59,256 nt of DNA from an uncultured Gammaproteobacteria bacterium (GCA_946887385.1 CAMPKU010000003.1:1-59256), one strand, 5' to 3'; positions 1 to 9,255 are shown, numbered from the stretch's first letter. Made by a program: numbers and translations. Notes: generated by a model not told the origin, from the sequence alone.

Positions 1-2
1 GC

Positions 3-353
3 GTGGACCTCGGTGCCGCCGCTGTCGATTTGGGTCTCGACACGGGCGTGGACCTTGGAGCAGGCGCCGTCGATCTCGGCCTCGACGCAGGCGTGGATCT
101 CGGTGCCGCTACCGTCGACCTCGGGCTCGACACGGGCGTGGACCTCGGTGCCGGTGCGGTCGACCTTGGACTCGACACCGGCGTGGACCTCGGCGGGGCC
201 GTCGTCGACGTCGGCGCCGACGCCGGTCTCGATCTCGGCGGTGCGCTCGACGTTGGCGTCGACGCAGGGGTCGACCTCGGTGGAGCCGTGGATGCCACCG
301 TCGATGCCGGCTTGACGATCGACGACGGGCTCGATGTGGGCGTCGATGCCGGT
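3..353 (+). repeat. Tandem 45/42-nt coding repeat
   Basis: Five 45-nt units begin at 3, 48, 93, 138 and 183, each starting GTGGAYCT. They are followed by 42-nt units from 228, 270 and 312. All unit lengths are multiples of three, so the frame is kept. Units are diverged at third codon positions. Confidence 0.8.
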
Positions 354-518
354 CTCGATCTCGGTGTGGTAGACGTCGGGCTCGATGTGGACCTGGGCGA
401 AGGCACCATCGATCTCGACCTTGGGCTTCTCGGCGGCGGCGGCAGCACCCCGACCGAAGAGCCGGCGCCACCGGGAGGCGGCGGCCTGCTCGGCGGCCTG
501 CTAGGCGGCTTGCTCTAA
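3..518 (+). CDS. VDLG-repeat acidic protein, 5'-truncated by the window edge
   Basis: The reading frame is open from the first bases of the window, so the true start lies upstream. The visible 171 residues are almost entirely repeats of about 15 residues of the type VDLGAGAVDLGLDTG, later shortened to 14, with Asp and Gly at fixed spacing and alternating Val/Leu. The C-terminus changes to a Gly/Pro-rich segment and ends in GGLLGGLLGGLL. The regular spacing would suit a beta-solenoid or Asp-rich calcium-binding roll, but this is inference; no known domain is recognised. Synonymous codon differences between units suggest the protein sequence is maintained rather than newly amplified. The next gene starts 16 bases downstream on the same strand, so the two may be co-transcribed. 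Confidence 0.7.
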   Translation: MDLGAAAVDLGLDTGVDLGAGAVDLGLDAGVDLGAATVDLGLDTGVDLGAGAVDLGLDTGVDLGGAVVDVGADAGLDLGGALDVGVDAGVDLGGAVDATVDAGLTIDDGLDVGVDAGLDLGVVDVGLDVDLGEGTIDLDLGLLGGGGSTPTEEPAPPGGGGLLGGLLGGLL

Positions 519-534
519 TGGCCGTACGCACTAG

Positions 535-3273
535 GTGATCAAGCTATCGAAGCTAATGTGGCCAGCCGTCGTGCTGGCCATTTTCGCCGGGACGAATCAA
601 CTGCACTCCACGGGGCGCCTCATGCGCCTCGAGAACGCGGTGGCCGAAACGCGGGCAGCCGTTCTCGCGCACGAGCGCGACAGCGACATCGTCATCGTCG
701 GCATCGACCCTGCGAGCTTGGCCGCGTTGAACGAGTGGCCCTGGCCGAGACGCCATCACGCGCGGCTGCTCCAGATGCTGCGCCCAGCCGCGCCGAAAGC
801 CCTGTTCATCGACATCGATTTCAGCTCCAGCTCCACGGAATACGACGACGCGCTGTTCGAGCGCGCGCTGTCGGAGTGGCAAGACACGCCCGTGTACTTG
901 GCAGCTCACTTCCAGCCGCGCAGCGGCGCCGATAGCTCGCTCACCGTCACGCGGCCGCTGCCGCGCTTCGCGGCGCTCGCCGAGCTCGCGTACGTGAATC
1001 TCGAGCCGGGCGCCGACGGGCTCGTTCGCGATATGCAAAGCTCGTGGGACATCGAAGGCGAAACGCTGAAGTCGATTTTTGCGCACGAGATATCGCTAGC
1101 CGCCGGCACGGCGGTGCCGATCGATTTCTCGATCGAAGCGGGCTCGTTCGACTACGTGTCGTTCATCGACGTCGTGAACGGCCGCATCGATAGCGCTGCG
1201 CTGCGCGGCAAGACCGTGTACGTCGGGCCAACCGCGATCGAGCTCGGCGACATCATCACCGTGCCCGTCCACCGCACGCTGGCCGGCGTGTACGTGCAGG
1301 CCTTCGCCACGGAATCCGCGCGCGAGGGCGTGCTTACGCGCTTGCCTCCGGGTTTCTATACCGGGGCGCTCGCTCTCATGACGCTGTGTTGCGCGCTGCT
1401 GTTCGGTCGGCGTGGGTGGCGGACCAATGCAGTGGCCATGGTGGCCGGCATGGCCGCGCTCGGCGCCGCCACGCTGCTCGCCTACACGGCGGGGCGCGTG
1501 GTGCTCGACGTTGCGCCGTTCGCCCTGGCGCTGGTCGCCACTTTCGTTGCAGCCACCGCGCGCTCGCTCGACGAGCAGACATGGCGGGCGCTGAAGCTCG
1601 GGCTCGGGTTGAAGCGCCGCGACGCGCTGCTTCGCAGCGTGGTGGAGTCGTCAACCGACGCCATCGTCTGCATCGACGCGCAAGGCGTCATTCGCACGGC
1701 CAATCCCGCCACGGCACGCATCTTCGGCTGCGCCCATGGAGCGCTGCACGACGCGAAGCTTACCGAGTTCATGCCAGGGCTCGAGAGCGACATCGAGATG
1801 GGTCTCGAGTCGCTGACCGGCACGCCGCTCGAGCGCACGGCGCACGCAGCGGACGGACACAAGGTACCCGTCGAGATCACGTTGAGCCGCGTGGCGACGG
1901 AAGAAGGGTTGTTTACGGCGATCGTGCGCGACGTGAGCGAGCGGCAGGCGCAGCAGCGCGCGTTGGAGCATCAGGCCACGCACGACCCGCTGACGGGCTT
2001 GCCGAACCGCACGGCGCTGGCGCGCTATCTGGCCTCGCTGTTGGGGCACGCGAACGCGCGGGCACGGGTTGCCTTGCTGATGCTCGATTTGTCGCGCTTC
2101 AAGGAAGTGAACGACACGCTCGGTCACGACGTGGGCGACGAGGTGCTGCGCGAGGTGGCGCGCCGCTTCTCCGCGCAGCTGTCGGGGCGTGCGTTCATCA
2201 GCCGCATCGGCGGCGACGAGTTTGCGGTGGTGATCGCCGACGTAGTGGGGCACCGCCCGATCGACGAGCTTGCGCAACGGCTCATCGAAGGCTTGCGGGC
2301 GCCCATCGATTCCCGCGGCATCGCGATCGAGGTAGGCGTGAACATCGGCATTGCCGTGGCGCCCGATCATGGCCTCGACGCGCGCGAGCTGCTGCGCCAC
2401 GCCGACGTGGCCATGTATGCCGCCAAGCGGCACGCCGCAGGATTCGAGTACTACGACATCGTCGACGATCACCACACCGTGCGCCGGCTCGGCATGCTGA
2501 GCGAGCTGCGCACGGCGATCGAAGCCAACGACATCGCGCTGCACTATCAGCCGCAGCTCAACCTGAAGAACGGGGCGGTGTCGAGCGTCGAGGCACTCGT
2601 GCGCTGGCATCATCCGATGTACGGCAACGTGAGCCCCATGGAGTTCGTGACACTCGCCGAAGCTACGGACCTCATCCACCCGCTCACGTACTGGGCGATC
2701 CGCACGGCGCTCGTCGACATCAAGCGGTGGAACGAGAAGGGCATCGAGCTGCGCATCGCGATCAACGTCTCGGCGCGTGTGCTTCAGGACGTGGAGTTTC
2801 CGGTGCGCCTGAAGCGCTTGCTGCACGAAGCTGCGGTGCGGCCGGATCAGATCGAGCTGGAGATCACGGAAAGCGCCATGCTCGTGGATCCCGAGCGCGC
2901 CAAGCATATCGTGAGAGAGCTGCACGGTCTCGGCGTGCTGATCGCCATCGACGACTACGGCACCGGATTCTCGTCGCTGGGCTACCTGCGCGATCTGCGA
3001 GTGCATTCGTTGAAGCTCGACAAGTCGTTCATCGTGGACCTGGAGACGCGCGAGCAGAATCGAGTGATCGTCGAGTCGACGGTGCAGATGGCCCACGCGT
3101 TGGGCCTTCAAGTGGTAGCTGAAGGCGTCGAGACACAATGGGTGGAGCAGTACCTGCGCTCGATCGGCTACGACCTGGGGCAGGGATACTTGTTCGCACG
3201 GCCGATGGCGGCCGACGATTGCCTGGCCTGGGTCTTGCGCTTCAATCGGGAGCCGCAGCGCCTCGCGGGTTGA
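535..3273 (+). CDS. CHASE2-PAS-GGDEF-EAL c-di-GMP turnover protein
   Basis: A membrane-bound bifunctional cyclic di-GMP protein. The order is: an N-terminal hydrophobic segment, a CHASE2 extracytoplasmic sensor (about residues 30-270), three membrane segments (about 274-345), a PAS domain (365-480), GGDEF (485-645) and EAL (655-905). The diguanylate cyclase signature is intact (RIGGDEFAVV, near residue 559). The phosphodiesterase signatures are also intact: VEALVRW near residue 685, ITESAML, DDYGTGFSSL, KLDKSFI and AEGVET. Either or both activities are therefore possible. The start used is GTG at 535; an ATG at 556 is an alternative, and neither has a strong ribosome site, which may mean coupling to the repeat-protein gene just upstream. 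The signal sensed by CHASE2 cannot be read from sequence. Confidence 0.93.
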   Translation: MIKLSKLMWPAVVLAIFAGTNQLHSTGRLMRLENAVAETRAAVLAHERDSDIVIVGIDPASLAALNEWPWPRRHHARLLQMLRPAAPKALFIDIDFSSSSTEYDDALFERALSEWQDTPVYLAAHFQPRSGADSSLTVTRPLPRFAALAELAYVNLEPGADGLVRDMQSSWDIEGETLKSIFAHEISLAAGTAVPIDFSIEAGSFDYVSFIDVVNGRIDSAALRGKTVYVGPTAIELGDIITVPVHRTLAGVYVQAFATESAREGVLTRLPPGFYTGALALMTLCCALLFGRRGWRTNAVAMVAGMAALGAATLLAYTAGRVVLDVAPFALALVATFVAATARSLDEQTWRALKLGLGLKRRDALLRSVVESSTDAIVCIDAQGVIRTANPATARIFGCAHGALHDAKLTEFMPGLESDIEMGLESLTGTPLERTAHAADGHKVPVEITLSRVATEEGLFTAIVRDVSERQAQQRALEHQATHDPLTGLPNRTALARYLASLLGHANARARVALLMLDLSRFKEVNDTLGHDVGDEVLREVARRFSAQLSGRAFISRIGGDEFAVVIADVVGHRPIDELAQRLIEGLRAPIDSRGIAIEVGVNIGIAVAPDHGLDARELLRHADVAMYAAKRHAAGFEYYDIVDDHHTVRRLGMLSELRTAIEANDIALHYQPQLNLKNGAVSSVEALVRWHHPMYGNVSPMEFVTLAEATDLIHPLTYWAIRTALVDIKRWNEKGIELRIAINVSARVLQDVEFPVRLKRLLHEAAVRPDQIELEITESAMLVDPERAKHIVRELHGLGVLIAIDDYGTGFSSLGYLRDLRVHSLKLDKSFIVDLETREQNRVIVESTVQMAHALGLQVVAEGVETQWVEQYLRSIGYDLGQGYLFARPMAADDCLAWVLRFNREPQRLAG

Positions 3274-3297
3274 GCCGCCCTGGCGGTGTCAGTCGCT

Positions 3298-4353
3298 TCA
3301 AAGCGCGTGTGGAAAACCGTAGCGGTCGATGCGCCAGTCTTCGAACGCGAACGCGTAGTCATCCGGAAGCGGCGTCTGAAAACGCCACTGGTTCTCATGG
3401 TTGAACCGGACCGAAGACGACAGGGTGGTGAGATCGAGCTTCCACGCATCGTCCTCGCGACGCAGGAAGTACGGCGCGCACTGGCGCTGAACGACGCGAT
3501 AACGAACCACGGCTGTGTCGTTGCGGGTGCGCACGCCGTCGACGGTGCAGGCGCGATACGTCCTCGCGACGTTGTCCATCTGTGCGGCCGTGACCACCCA
3601 GTCGCGGAGCATCGCCACGGTGGCGCTCGAATATAGCGACAGGTCGGCGCGGGCGTCGCGCTTCGCCATCCGCTCGTGATAGGTCTCGACGACTTGCAGC
3701 GGATCCAATCCACCGGCGTTCACTCGCTGGGATTGCTGTTTGAGCTCCTCGCTCGGATCGCTCGCCGTGCCGATGGCGGCCGCCACACTCGCGCCACCGC
3801 CCATGCTTCGCGCGGGCATCGGCGGAGCGAACGCCGCGCCCGAGTCGGCCTCCTGAGCGCGCCCGACGATCAGCTCCGTGGTCGCGAGGATACCGTCGGC
3901 GACGCGGCCGGCGGCGAAGAACGGTGCCATTTGCCGGCTTTGCACGTAAGCGACGAACGTGTCGGTATAGACGCCTTCGAGTGAGGTCGAGACTTCGAGC
4001 CGCACGCGCTCGCTCATCGTATCGATGACGAGCAGCAGGCCACGACCGCTCGCGCTAACCGAGCCGACGCGGGTGTCTTCGAAGTAGTCGTGGGCGGTGC
4101 GCTCAAGATCGGCGCCGGCGCCGATTGCGAGGACGCGGTAGTCGATGTCGTGTGTACGGCGCAGCGCGGCGTGATATTCCTCGATGCGCGTGCGCTCAGC
4201 CGGCGCGAGCGCTGCGGCTTGATCATCGACGGCGTTCGCACCTGAGGCGTTGTCGCGCGGGAACAGCCTCTCGAGATCGCCGTGATTGACGATTAGCAGG
4301 ATGCCTGCCGCCGTGGCAACGGCAAGAGCGGCCCGATTCCGGTTGACGCGCAT
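3298..4353 (-). CDS. TPM-domain (YgcG-like) membrane-anchored protein
   Basis: A single N-terminal membrane segment (RAALAVATAAGILLIV) is followed by a TPM fold (about residues 50-170; the stretch around GRGLLLVIDTMSERVRLEVS is typical). A Gly/Ser linker then leads to a C-terminal alpha+beta region of about 150 residues that I do not recognise. TPM proteins commonly sit beside LemA, as here: the upstream LemA gene ends 20 bases before this ATG. I chose ATG 4353, preceded by GGAG; a TTG at 4377 directly abutting the LemA stop would add eight residues. Family function is poorly defined; a role in envelope or membrane-protein quality control is inference. Confidence 0.75.
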   Translation of the reverse strand: MRVNRNRAALAVATAAGILLIVNHGDLERLFPRDNASGANAVDDQAAALAPAERTRIEEYHAALRRTHDIDYRVLAIGAGADLERTAHDYFEDTRVGSVSASGRGLLLVIDTMSERVRLEVSTSLEGVYTDTFVAYVQSRQMAPFFAAGRVADGILATTELIVGRAQEADSGAAFAPPMPARSMGGGASVAAAIGTASDPSEELKQQSQRVNAGGLDPLQVVETYHERMAKRDARADLSLYSSATVAMLRDWVVTAAQMDNVARTYRACTVDGVRTRNDTAVVRYRVVQRQCAPYFLRREDDAWKLDLTTLSSSVRFNHENQWRFQTPLPDDYAFAFEDWRIDRYGFPHAL

Positions 4354-4373
4354 GGAAGGTCTCCGCGTGACCG

Positions 4374-5300
4374 TCAATCCCCGAGCTCGACGTCGACGGG
4401 GCGGCCGGCGTCTCCTTCGGTCTCGAAATACGCTTTGCGTTTGAAGTCGCCCAACGCGGCGATCAGAGTGCCGGGTAAGCGCCGGATCGAGCTGTTGTAT
4501 GCCCCGACGGCTTCGTTGAACTCCATGCGCGCGACATTGATGCGGTTCTCGGTGCCTTCGAGCTGCGCCTGCAGCGACAGGAACTGATCGCCCGAACGCA
4601 ACGTAGGGTAGCTTTCCGCAACCGCAATGAGGTTTTTCAGGCTGCCGCCGAGCACTTGCTGGGCTTGTGCGAGGCGCGCGAGCGCTTGCGCGTCATCCGG
4701 CGCGGCGCCTTCTTGCGCGGCAGCGCCCTGTTGGCCCGCAAGCACGCGGCTCATCGCGTCTTCGAGCGGATTCAGCGCATCGCCACGTTCGTCAGTGATG
4801 GCCGTCAAGGTGTCTCGCTCGTGTTTCATATAGCGAGACACGGTCTCAACGAGGTTGGGAATCAGATCAGTGCGGCGTTGCAAGTTGCTCTCAACCTGCG
4901 ACCACGCCTCGTAGGCGCGTTCCTCCTTGTCGACGATGCGGTTGTAGAACCAGCTAAAGCCGCCGACGATCAGGACCAAGGGCAGCAGCAACAAGGCCGA
5001 GCTAGCGAGTAGCGACAACGTTCGGTTCATGACACCGGTTCCTCCAGGGGTATTGAGCGTCTCCGCCACATTCTGAATCTCGACGGCCGTAGGGCCGGCC
5101 GATGAGTAAATGGCCAGCACGGCCACCAACAACAAGGCGACAAAGCAGATTGCGGCAATGATCGACGCGAGCGGCAGAGTGCGCCGGGCCGGCCGATCGA
5201 ACGCATGCGTCAGCGGCGTGAGACTCGTTTGCAGTGCAGCCGCTTGACTCTCGCTCAACAAGCCTTCGGCGCGCATCCTTTCGATTCGTTGCTCGTACAT
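4374..5300 (-). CDS. LemA family protein with N-terminal extension
   Basis: The LemA core spans roughly residues 120-300: a membrane segment, the NRIVDKEERAYEAWSQVESN helix, RRTDLIPNLVETVSRY, and the characteristic ending with RMEFNEAVGAYNSSIRRLPG. LemA proteins are usually about 190 residues; this one is 308, because it carries an extra N-terminal helix (residues 1-25) and a further membrane segment (about 42-67). It is the middle gene of a three-gene minus-strand set: DUF2089 regulator, LemA, TPM protein. The cellular role of LemA is not established. Confidence 0.88.
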   Translation of the reverse strand: MYEQRIERMRAEGLLSESQAAALQTSLTPLTHAFDRPARRTLPLASIIAAICFVALLLVAVLAIYSSAGPTAVEIQNVAETLNTPGGTGVMNRTLSLLASSALLLLPLVLIVGGFSWFYNRIVDKEERAYEAWSQVESNLQRRTDLIPNLVETVSRYMKHERDTLTAITDERGDALNPLEDAMSRVLAGQQGAAAQEGAAPDDAQALARLAQAQQVLGGSLKNLIAVAESYPTLRSGDQFLSLQAQLEGTENRINVARMEFNEAVGAYNSSIRRLPGTLIAALGDFKRKAYFETEGDAGRPVDVELGD

Positions 5301-5332
5301 GGTTTTCCCTCAGCTCTGCACACTCGCCGCCC

Positions 5333-5692
5333 TTAGCCCGAGCCGTTCAATTCTTTGATCAACCGGGTGCCTTTGGCCGCCGGAATCGTGCCGGCTTCGA
5401 TGCTGCGCAAGATGTCGTCGATCTTGCGCTCGTCCTCCGCGCGCAGCGTTTGGAGCTCCTCGATCAAATCGTCAACACGCTTGCGCACTGTTGGATAGCT
5501 CACGCCGAGCGAAAGTGCGAGCTCCTTCAAGTTCCCTCCGGCGAGAATGAGCGCCTCGCCGAGCACCAAGTTCTTGCTCGACAAGCGCAGCAAGCGCGGA
5601 AAAGAAAAGTCGCCGGACAGATGCATCTCGCACGCGGGGCAAACCATCTCCCGTACCTGCAACAGGCCGTCGCAGACTGAGCAGTGCATCAT
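5333..5692 (-). CDS. DUF2089 family zinc-ribbon/HTH protein
   Basis: A 119-residue protein. It begins with a short zinc ribbon (CSVCDGL and CPACEMH, residues 4-22), followed by a helix-turn-helix in the region GNLKELALSLGVSYPTVRKR and a C-terminal helix rich in charged residues. This matches the DUF2089 family of likely transcriptional regulators. It is the first gene of the LemA-TPM operon, separated from lemA by 32 bases. Two adjacent ATGs (5692 and 5689) are possible starts, with GGAGG about ten bases upstream. An AT-rich dyad lies immediately upstream, so autoregulation is plausible but inferred. Confidence 0.85.
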   Translation of the reverse strand: MMHCSVCDGLLQVREMVCPACEMHLSGDFSFPRLLRLSSKNLVLGEALILAGGNLKELALSLGVSYPTVRKRVDDLIEELQTLRAEDERKIDDILRSIEAGTIPAAKGTRLIKELNGSG

Positions 5693-5720
5693 CGCAGCCG
5701 CGCCTCCGAGATTTAATAAA

Positions 5721-5742
5721 GTTAAAGCAATATGCCATTAAC
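5721..5742. promoter_or_regulatory. Candidate operator dyad upstream of the DUF2089-LemA operon
   Basis: The arms GTTAA (5721-5725) and TTAAC (5738-5742) flank an inner symmetric ATAT core with further matching G/C positions. It lies in an AT-rich patch (about 5708-5755), unusual in this GC-rich window, 29 bases upstream of the DUF2089 start. It may be the operator of that HTH protein, overlapping its promoter; this is inference. Confidence 0.4.
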
Positions 5743-5901
5743 TTGTATAAAGCGCATTGTGCATGCGGGAAGTTTTGTTTTATCGACGCGCGTCGCAGTT
5801 TTGACGGGACGGCGACTGCCCTTATGTCGCATCAGGCTATAGGCCGGGGGGCGGCCGATGGGAGCCGCAGAGACTCGCGAGCGGAGTCCCGCTTCGCGGT
5901 G

Positions 5902-7476
5902 TCAGTCGTGCGTGGGCATCGCGAACTCGGGGCCTTTGCCGCTCGCGTCCGGCCAACGCTGCATCACGGATTTGTAGCGCGTGTAGAACCGCACGCCCTC
6001 TTCGCCGTAGATGTGATGGTCGCCGAACAGGCTGCGCTTCCAGCCGCCGAACGAGTGGAACGCCAGCGGCACGGGGATCGGTACGTTGATGCCGACCATA
6101 CCGGCCTTGATGCGCCGCGCAAACTCGCGCGCCACGCTGCCGTCGCTCGTATAGCACGCCACGCCGTTGCCGTACTCATGCGCGTTGACGAGCTCGACGG
6201 CCGCGGCGAGGTTGGCTGCTCGAACTACGCAGAGCACGGGGCCGAAGATCTCCTCGCGATAGATCCGCATCGCGGGCTCCACGCGATCGAACAACGACGG
6301 GCCCAGAAAGAAGCCGCCCTCGCGGCCCGCGACGCGTAACCCGCGCCCGTCGACGACGAGCTTGGCGCCGGCGCGCACGCCGTCGTCGATGAAGCCCGTG
6401 ACTTTGTCGCGGTGCGCGGCCGAGATCAGCGGGCCCATCTCGGCGCCGGGCGCGCTGCCGTCGTCGATCTTGTGAGAGCGGATTCGCGCCGCGACCTTCG
6501 CCACTAAGTCTTCCGCCACGTCGCCCACGGCGACGGCTACGGAGATCGCCATGCAGCGCTCGCCGGCCGAGCCGTAGCCGGCGCCGATCAGCGCGTCGGC
6601 GGCCTGGTCCAAGTTCGCGTCAGGCATCACCACCATGTGGTTCTTCGCGCCGCCGAGCGCCTGCACGCGCTTGCCGTGCCGCGTGCCCTCCGTGTAGATG
6701 CGTTCGGCGACCGCCGTGGAGCCGACGAAGCTCACGGCCGCGACGTCCGGGTGCGCGAGCAGGGCGGCCACGGCCTCCTGGTCTCCCTGCACGACGTTGA
6801 GCACGCCCTTCGGCAAGCCCGCTTCCTCGAGCAATCGCGCGAGCGCGAGCGACGTGCTCGGATCGCGCTCGCTGGGCTTCAGTACGAACGTGTTGCCGCA
6901 GGCGATGGCTACCGGAAACATCCACATCGGCACCATGGCCGGGAAGTTGAACGGTGTGATGCCGGCGCACACACCCACGGGTTGGCGCAGCGACCAGTTG
7001 TCGATGCCGCCGCCCACGTTGTCGCTGTACTGGCCCTTCAGCAGGTGCGGAATGCCGCACGCGAACTCGACGATCTCGAGGCCGCGCGTGAGCTCGCCTT
7101 TGGCGTCGGCGAGCACCTTGCCGTGCTCGTGCGTGATCAGCGCCGCGAGCTCGTCGAAGCGCGCGTCGAGCAGTTGCTTGAAACGAAACATCACGCGGGC
7201 GCGCTTCAAAGGCGCCGTCTCGGCCCAGCTCGGGAGAGCGGCCTGGGCGGCGGCCACGGCGCGTGCCACGACCTCGGCGTCCGCGAGCTGGGCGGTTGCA
7301 ACCGCCTGGCCGGTGGCCGGATTGAACACGGGCGAGGAGCGTGCCCCACCGCTGGCGGCTTGGCCGTCGATGTAATGCGAGATCACGGGCAGCGCGGTTC
7401 CCTGAACCAGCGCCTCCTTGAGCCACGGCGCGCTCGGCGCCAGGAACCCGCGAGGATCGGTGCGATCGGCGCTCAT
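5902..7476 (-). CDS. mmsA: CoA-acylating methylmalonate-semialdehyde dehydrogenase
   Basis: An aldehyde dehydrogenase superfamily enzyme that oxidises (methyl)malonate semialdehyde to propionyl-CoA or acetyl-CoA with CoA and NAD+, releasing CO2. This is a late step of valine and thymine catabolism. The NAD-binding stretch [20 protein letters not shown] and the catalytic Cys in [10 protein letters not shown] (about residue 308) are present. The sequence [17 protein letters not shown] near the C-terminus is typical of MmsA and separates it from other aldehyde dehydrogenases. The length (524) is slightly above the usual 500 because of an extra 30 or so N-terminal residues before VISHYIDG. The start may therefore be internal, for example GTG at the VISHYIDG valine. 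No mmsB or other valine-pathway gene is adjacent. Confidence 0.93.
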   Translation of the reverse strand: MSADRTDPRGFLAPSAPWLKEALVQGTALPVISHYIDGQAASGGARSSPVFNPATGQAVATAQLADAEVVARAVAAAQAALPSWAETAPLKRARVMFRFKQLLDARFDELAALITHEHGKVLADAKGELTRGLEIVEFACGIPHLLKGQYSDNVGGGIDNWSLRQPVGVCAGITPFNFPAMVPMWMFPVAIACGNTFVLKPSERDPSTSLALARLLEEAGLPKGVLNVVQGDQEAVAALLAHPDVAAVSFVGSTAVAERIYTEGTRHGKRVQALGGAKNHMVVMPDANLDQAADALIGAGYGSAGERCMAISVAVAVGDVAEDLVAKVAARIRSHKIDDGSAPGAEMGPLISAAHRDKVTGFIDDGVRAGAKLVVDGRGLRVAGREGGFFLGPSLFDRVEPAMRIYREEIFGPVLCVVRAANLAAAVELVNAHEYGNGVACYTSDGSVAREFARRIKAGMVGINVPIPVPLAFHSFGGWKRSLFGDHHIYGEEGVRFYTRYKSVMQRWPDASGKGPEFAMPTHD

Positions 7477-7532
7477 GCCGCGATCTTACCGCGGACTGCA
7501 GCGGCCGGCCTCGGCAGTTGCTCGTGCCGGCG

Positions 7533-8657
7533 CTAGCCGCGCGCGCGGAAAAGTCGAAGCTGCTCGTTGAAGGCGGCCGCCACCTGTTCCATGGCCGCCA
7601 CCATCCGGTTGTGCTCCTCGACGGCCGCATTACGTAACCCGGCGCTGCGCTCGTCATCGTCGACGATCTCGGCAAGACAGGCGAGGTAGCGTTCGCCGGC
7701 TGCGACGAACTCGCGCACTTGCCGCTGGGAGGCCACCATTTCCTCCATCGATACGACGTTGGCGTCGGGCACCGCCGGCACGGCCGGCGGCGCGCAGCTC
7801 GCAAGCAGCTCCGCAGTCGCGGGGTTCTCGGCCGCTTCGCGGTACAAGGCGTTCGCGGTTTCGTACTCGGGCTGCGAAGCGTCGCTCGTCGCGAGCACTT
7901 CCGCGAGCACGAACAGCGCGCGACGACGGTCCTCCAGCGCGAGCGCCATGCGTGCTTCGATCAACGCCACCTCTGCGTCGTCGTCGGGCGCGCACAGTGC
8001 GCGGTAATGGCCGATGAGCTGCAGCGCTTCGGCGGCGTCGCCGGACTCGGCCGCCGCCGCGATCTCGGCTTTGAGCGCCGTTTCGCGCTCCTCCGCCGGA
8101 AGCGCCGCCAAGGCGGCCTCGTCGAGTCGCGCTACCGACTTGATCGCCACCAGCGGCGTCGGCACGTCTGCCGGGAACGGCCCGGCAGGCCCGGTCGGCA
8201 AGCGGCCGATCGCGTCGAACATCTCGAGGCCCTCCGCGACGCGCCCGAACACCGTGTAGCCGTCGAGTTGCGAGTTGTCTTGCAGGTTCACGAAGAACTG
8301 CGCCTGCGCCGAGTCCGGATCTTCGGTGCGGGCGGCCGCCACGGTGCCGCGCTCGTTGCGAAGGCCGTTGCTCGATTCGTTGACGACTGGCGGCAGCGTG
8401 CCGCGCGGCCGAAATTGGCGGTCGACGCCGCCGCCCTGCACGATGAGCTCCGGCAGCACGCGATGAAACACCGTGCCCGAATAGAAGCCCATGTCGACGT
8501 AGCGAAGGAAATTCGCAACGTTCTGCGGCGCCTCGCCATCGGCAAGCTCGATGACGGCGCGGCCGCGGTCCGTGCAGATCGCGATGTCGGTCGCGTAGGC
8601 TGCGTGAGCGAAGATCAATGCGCCGAACGTCGTCGCTGCGCGCAAGCCGTATTTCAT
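7533..8657 (-). CDS. Periplasmic cyclophilin-type peptidyl-prolyl isomerase with helical tail
   Basis: A signal peptide (residues 1-22, ending near AHAAYA) is followed by a cyclophilin domain (about 25-180) with FYSGTVFHRVLPELIVQGGG, QFFVNLQDNSQLDG and YTVFGRV, all typical of the PpiA type. It should accelerate cis-trans proline isomerisation in the periplasm. The remaining 190 residues are helical and acidic, and are not part of the usual cyclophilin of about 165 residues; they may be a substrate or partner-binding tail. ATG 8657 is chosen because the signal peptide starts there; the upstream in-frame extension has no signal character. Confidence 0.88.
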   Translation of the reverse strand: MKYGLRAATTFGALIFAHAAYATDIAICTDRGRAVIELADGEAPQNVANFLRYVDMGFYSGTVFHRVLPELIVQGGGVDRQFRPRGTLPPVVNESSNGLRNERGTVAAARTEDPDSAQAQFFVNLQDNSQLDGYTVFGRVAEGLEMFDAIGRLPTGPAGPFPADVPTPLVAIKSVARLDEAALAALPAEERETALKAEIAAAAESGDAAEALQLIGHYRALCAPDDDAEVALIEARMALALEDRRRALFVLAEVLATSDASQPEYETANALYREAAENPATAELLASCAPPAVPAVPDANVVSMEEMVASQRQVREFVAAGERYLACLAEIVDDDERSAGLRNAAVEEHNRMVAAMEQVAAAFNEQLRLFRARG

Positions 8658-8705
8658 TGGCACGATCCCATCGAGACGATTGGCGGGCGAGCATACCATC
8701 CCGAT

Positions 8706-8722
8706 CGCGGCAGACAGCCGCG
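8706..8722 (-). terminator. Short GC hairpin after the GNAT gene
   Basis: Perfect arms CGCGGC and GCCGCG flank AGACA, just downstream of the GNAT stop and upstream of the cyclophilin gene on the same strand. There is no T-run, so termination is uncertain. Confidence 0.25.
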
Positions 8723-8725
8723 TCG

Positions 8726-9229
8726 TCAGGAAGCGACGATGGCCCAGCGTTCGTGGTCGCGCCAGCGCCCGCCGATCTTGAGGTACCGCGGCGAGTAACC
8801 TTCCTTGATAAAGCCGCAGGACTTCGCGAGAGCGATGGAAGCGCGGTTGCCGGGCTGGATGTTCGCTTCCAGCCTATGGAGGCGCAGCACGCGGAATGAA
8901 TGCCGAACAACGGCGCTAAGCCCCGCATGCATCAAGCCTCGGCGCTCGAAGCCCGCGAATGCGTAGTAGCCCAAGTAGGCGCTGTGGAACGAGCCGCGTA
9001 CGACTTCGTTCAAGTTGATGACCCCCGCGATGGTACCGCTGCCGCGCACGCAAACGAGCCAACCACAATTGCGCTCGCCGTCGAGCTTCTGCAAGTAGCG
9101 CCGAAAGGCCGCCCGCGTCACCGGAGCTTGCATCCAGCGCCCGTGCAGCGCGGCGCTTTGCCGTGCCTTGGCGAGGAGCTCGGTTTCGTCCGCCTGCGTT
9201 GGGCGCCGAATAACGATCGCGCTACGCAC
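8726..9229 (-). CDS. GNAT acetyltransferase, RimJ/RimL-like
   Basis: A 167-residue GCN5-related N-acetyltransferase. Visible family features are GVINLNEVVRGSFHSAYLGY (strand 4 region), the acetyl-CoA loop region FERRGLMHAGL, and RLEANIQPGNRASIALAKSC followed by GFIKEGY, which is the RimJ/RimL signature. RimJ-type enzymes acetylate N-termini of ribosomal proteins, but paralogues have other substrates, so the substrate is not assigned. The start is GTG 9229 without a strong ribosome site. It stands between the cyclophilin gene and the DUF4097 operon, with no functional link seen. Confidence 0.85.
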   Translation of the reverse strand: MRSAIVIRRPTQADETELLAKARQSAALHGRWMQAPVTRAAFRRYLQKLDGERNCGWLVCVRGSGTIAGVINLNEVVRGSFHSAYLGYYAFAGFERRGLMHAGLSAVVRHSFRVLRLHRLEANIQPGNRASIALAKSCGFIKEGYSPRYLKIGGRWRDHERWAIVAS

Positions 9230-9255
9230 TTTGTCGGGTATCTGCAGCGGTGCGC

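Noticed and set aside
3..353. CRISPR-like reading of the 45-nt repeats
   Set aside because: The units are adjacent with no unique spacers and keep one reading frame, so they are coding tandem repeats.
1651..3138. Long open frame on the minus strand opposite the GGDEF-EAL gene
   Set aside because: It is antisense to an unmistakable coding sequence, has His/Arg-rich composition typical of GC-driven shadow frames, and shows no domain.
5837..5900. Imperfect GC-rich hairpin after mmsA
   Set aside because: The stem is bulged and no T-run follows, so I did not list it as a terminator.
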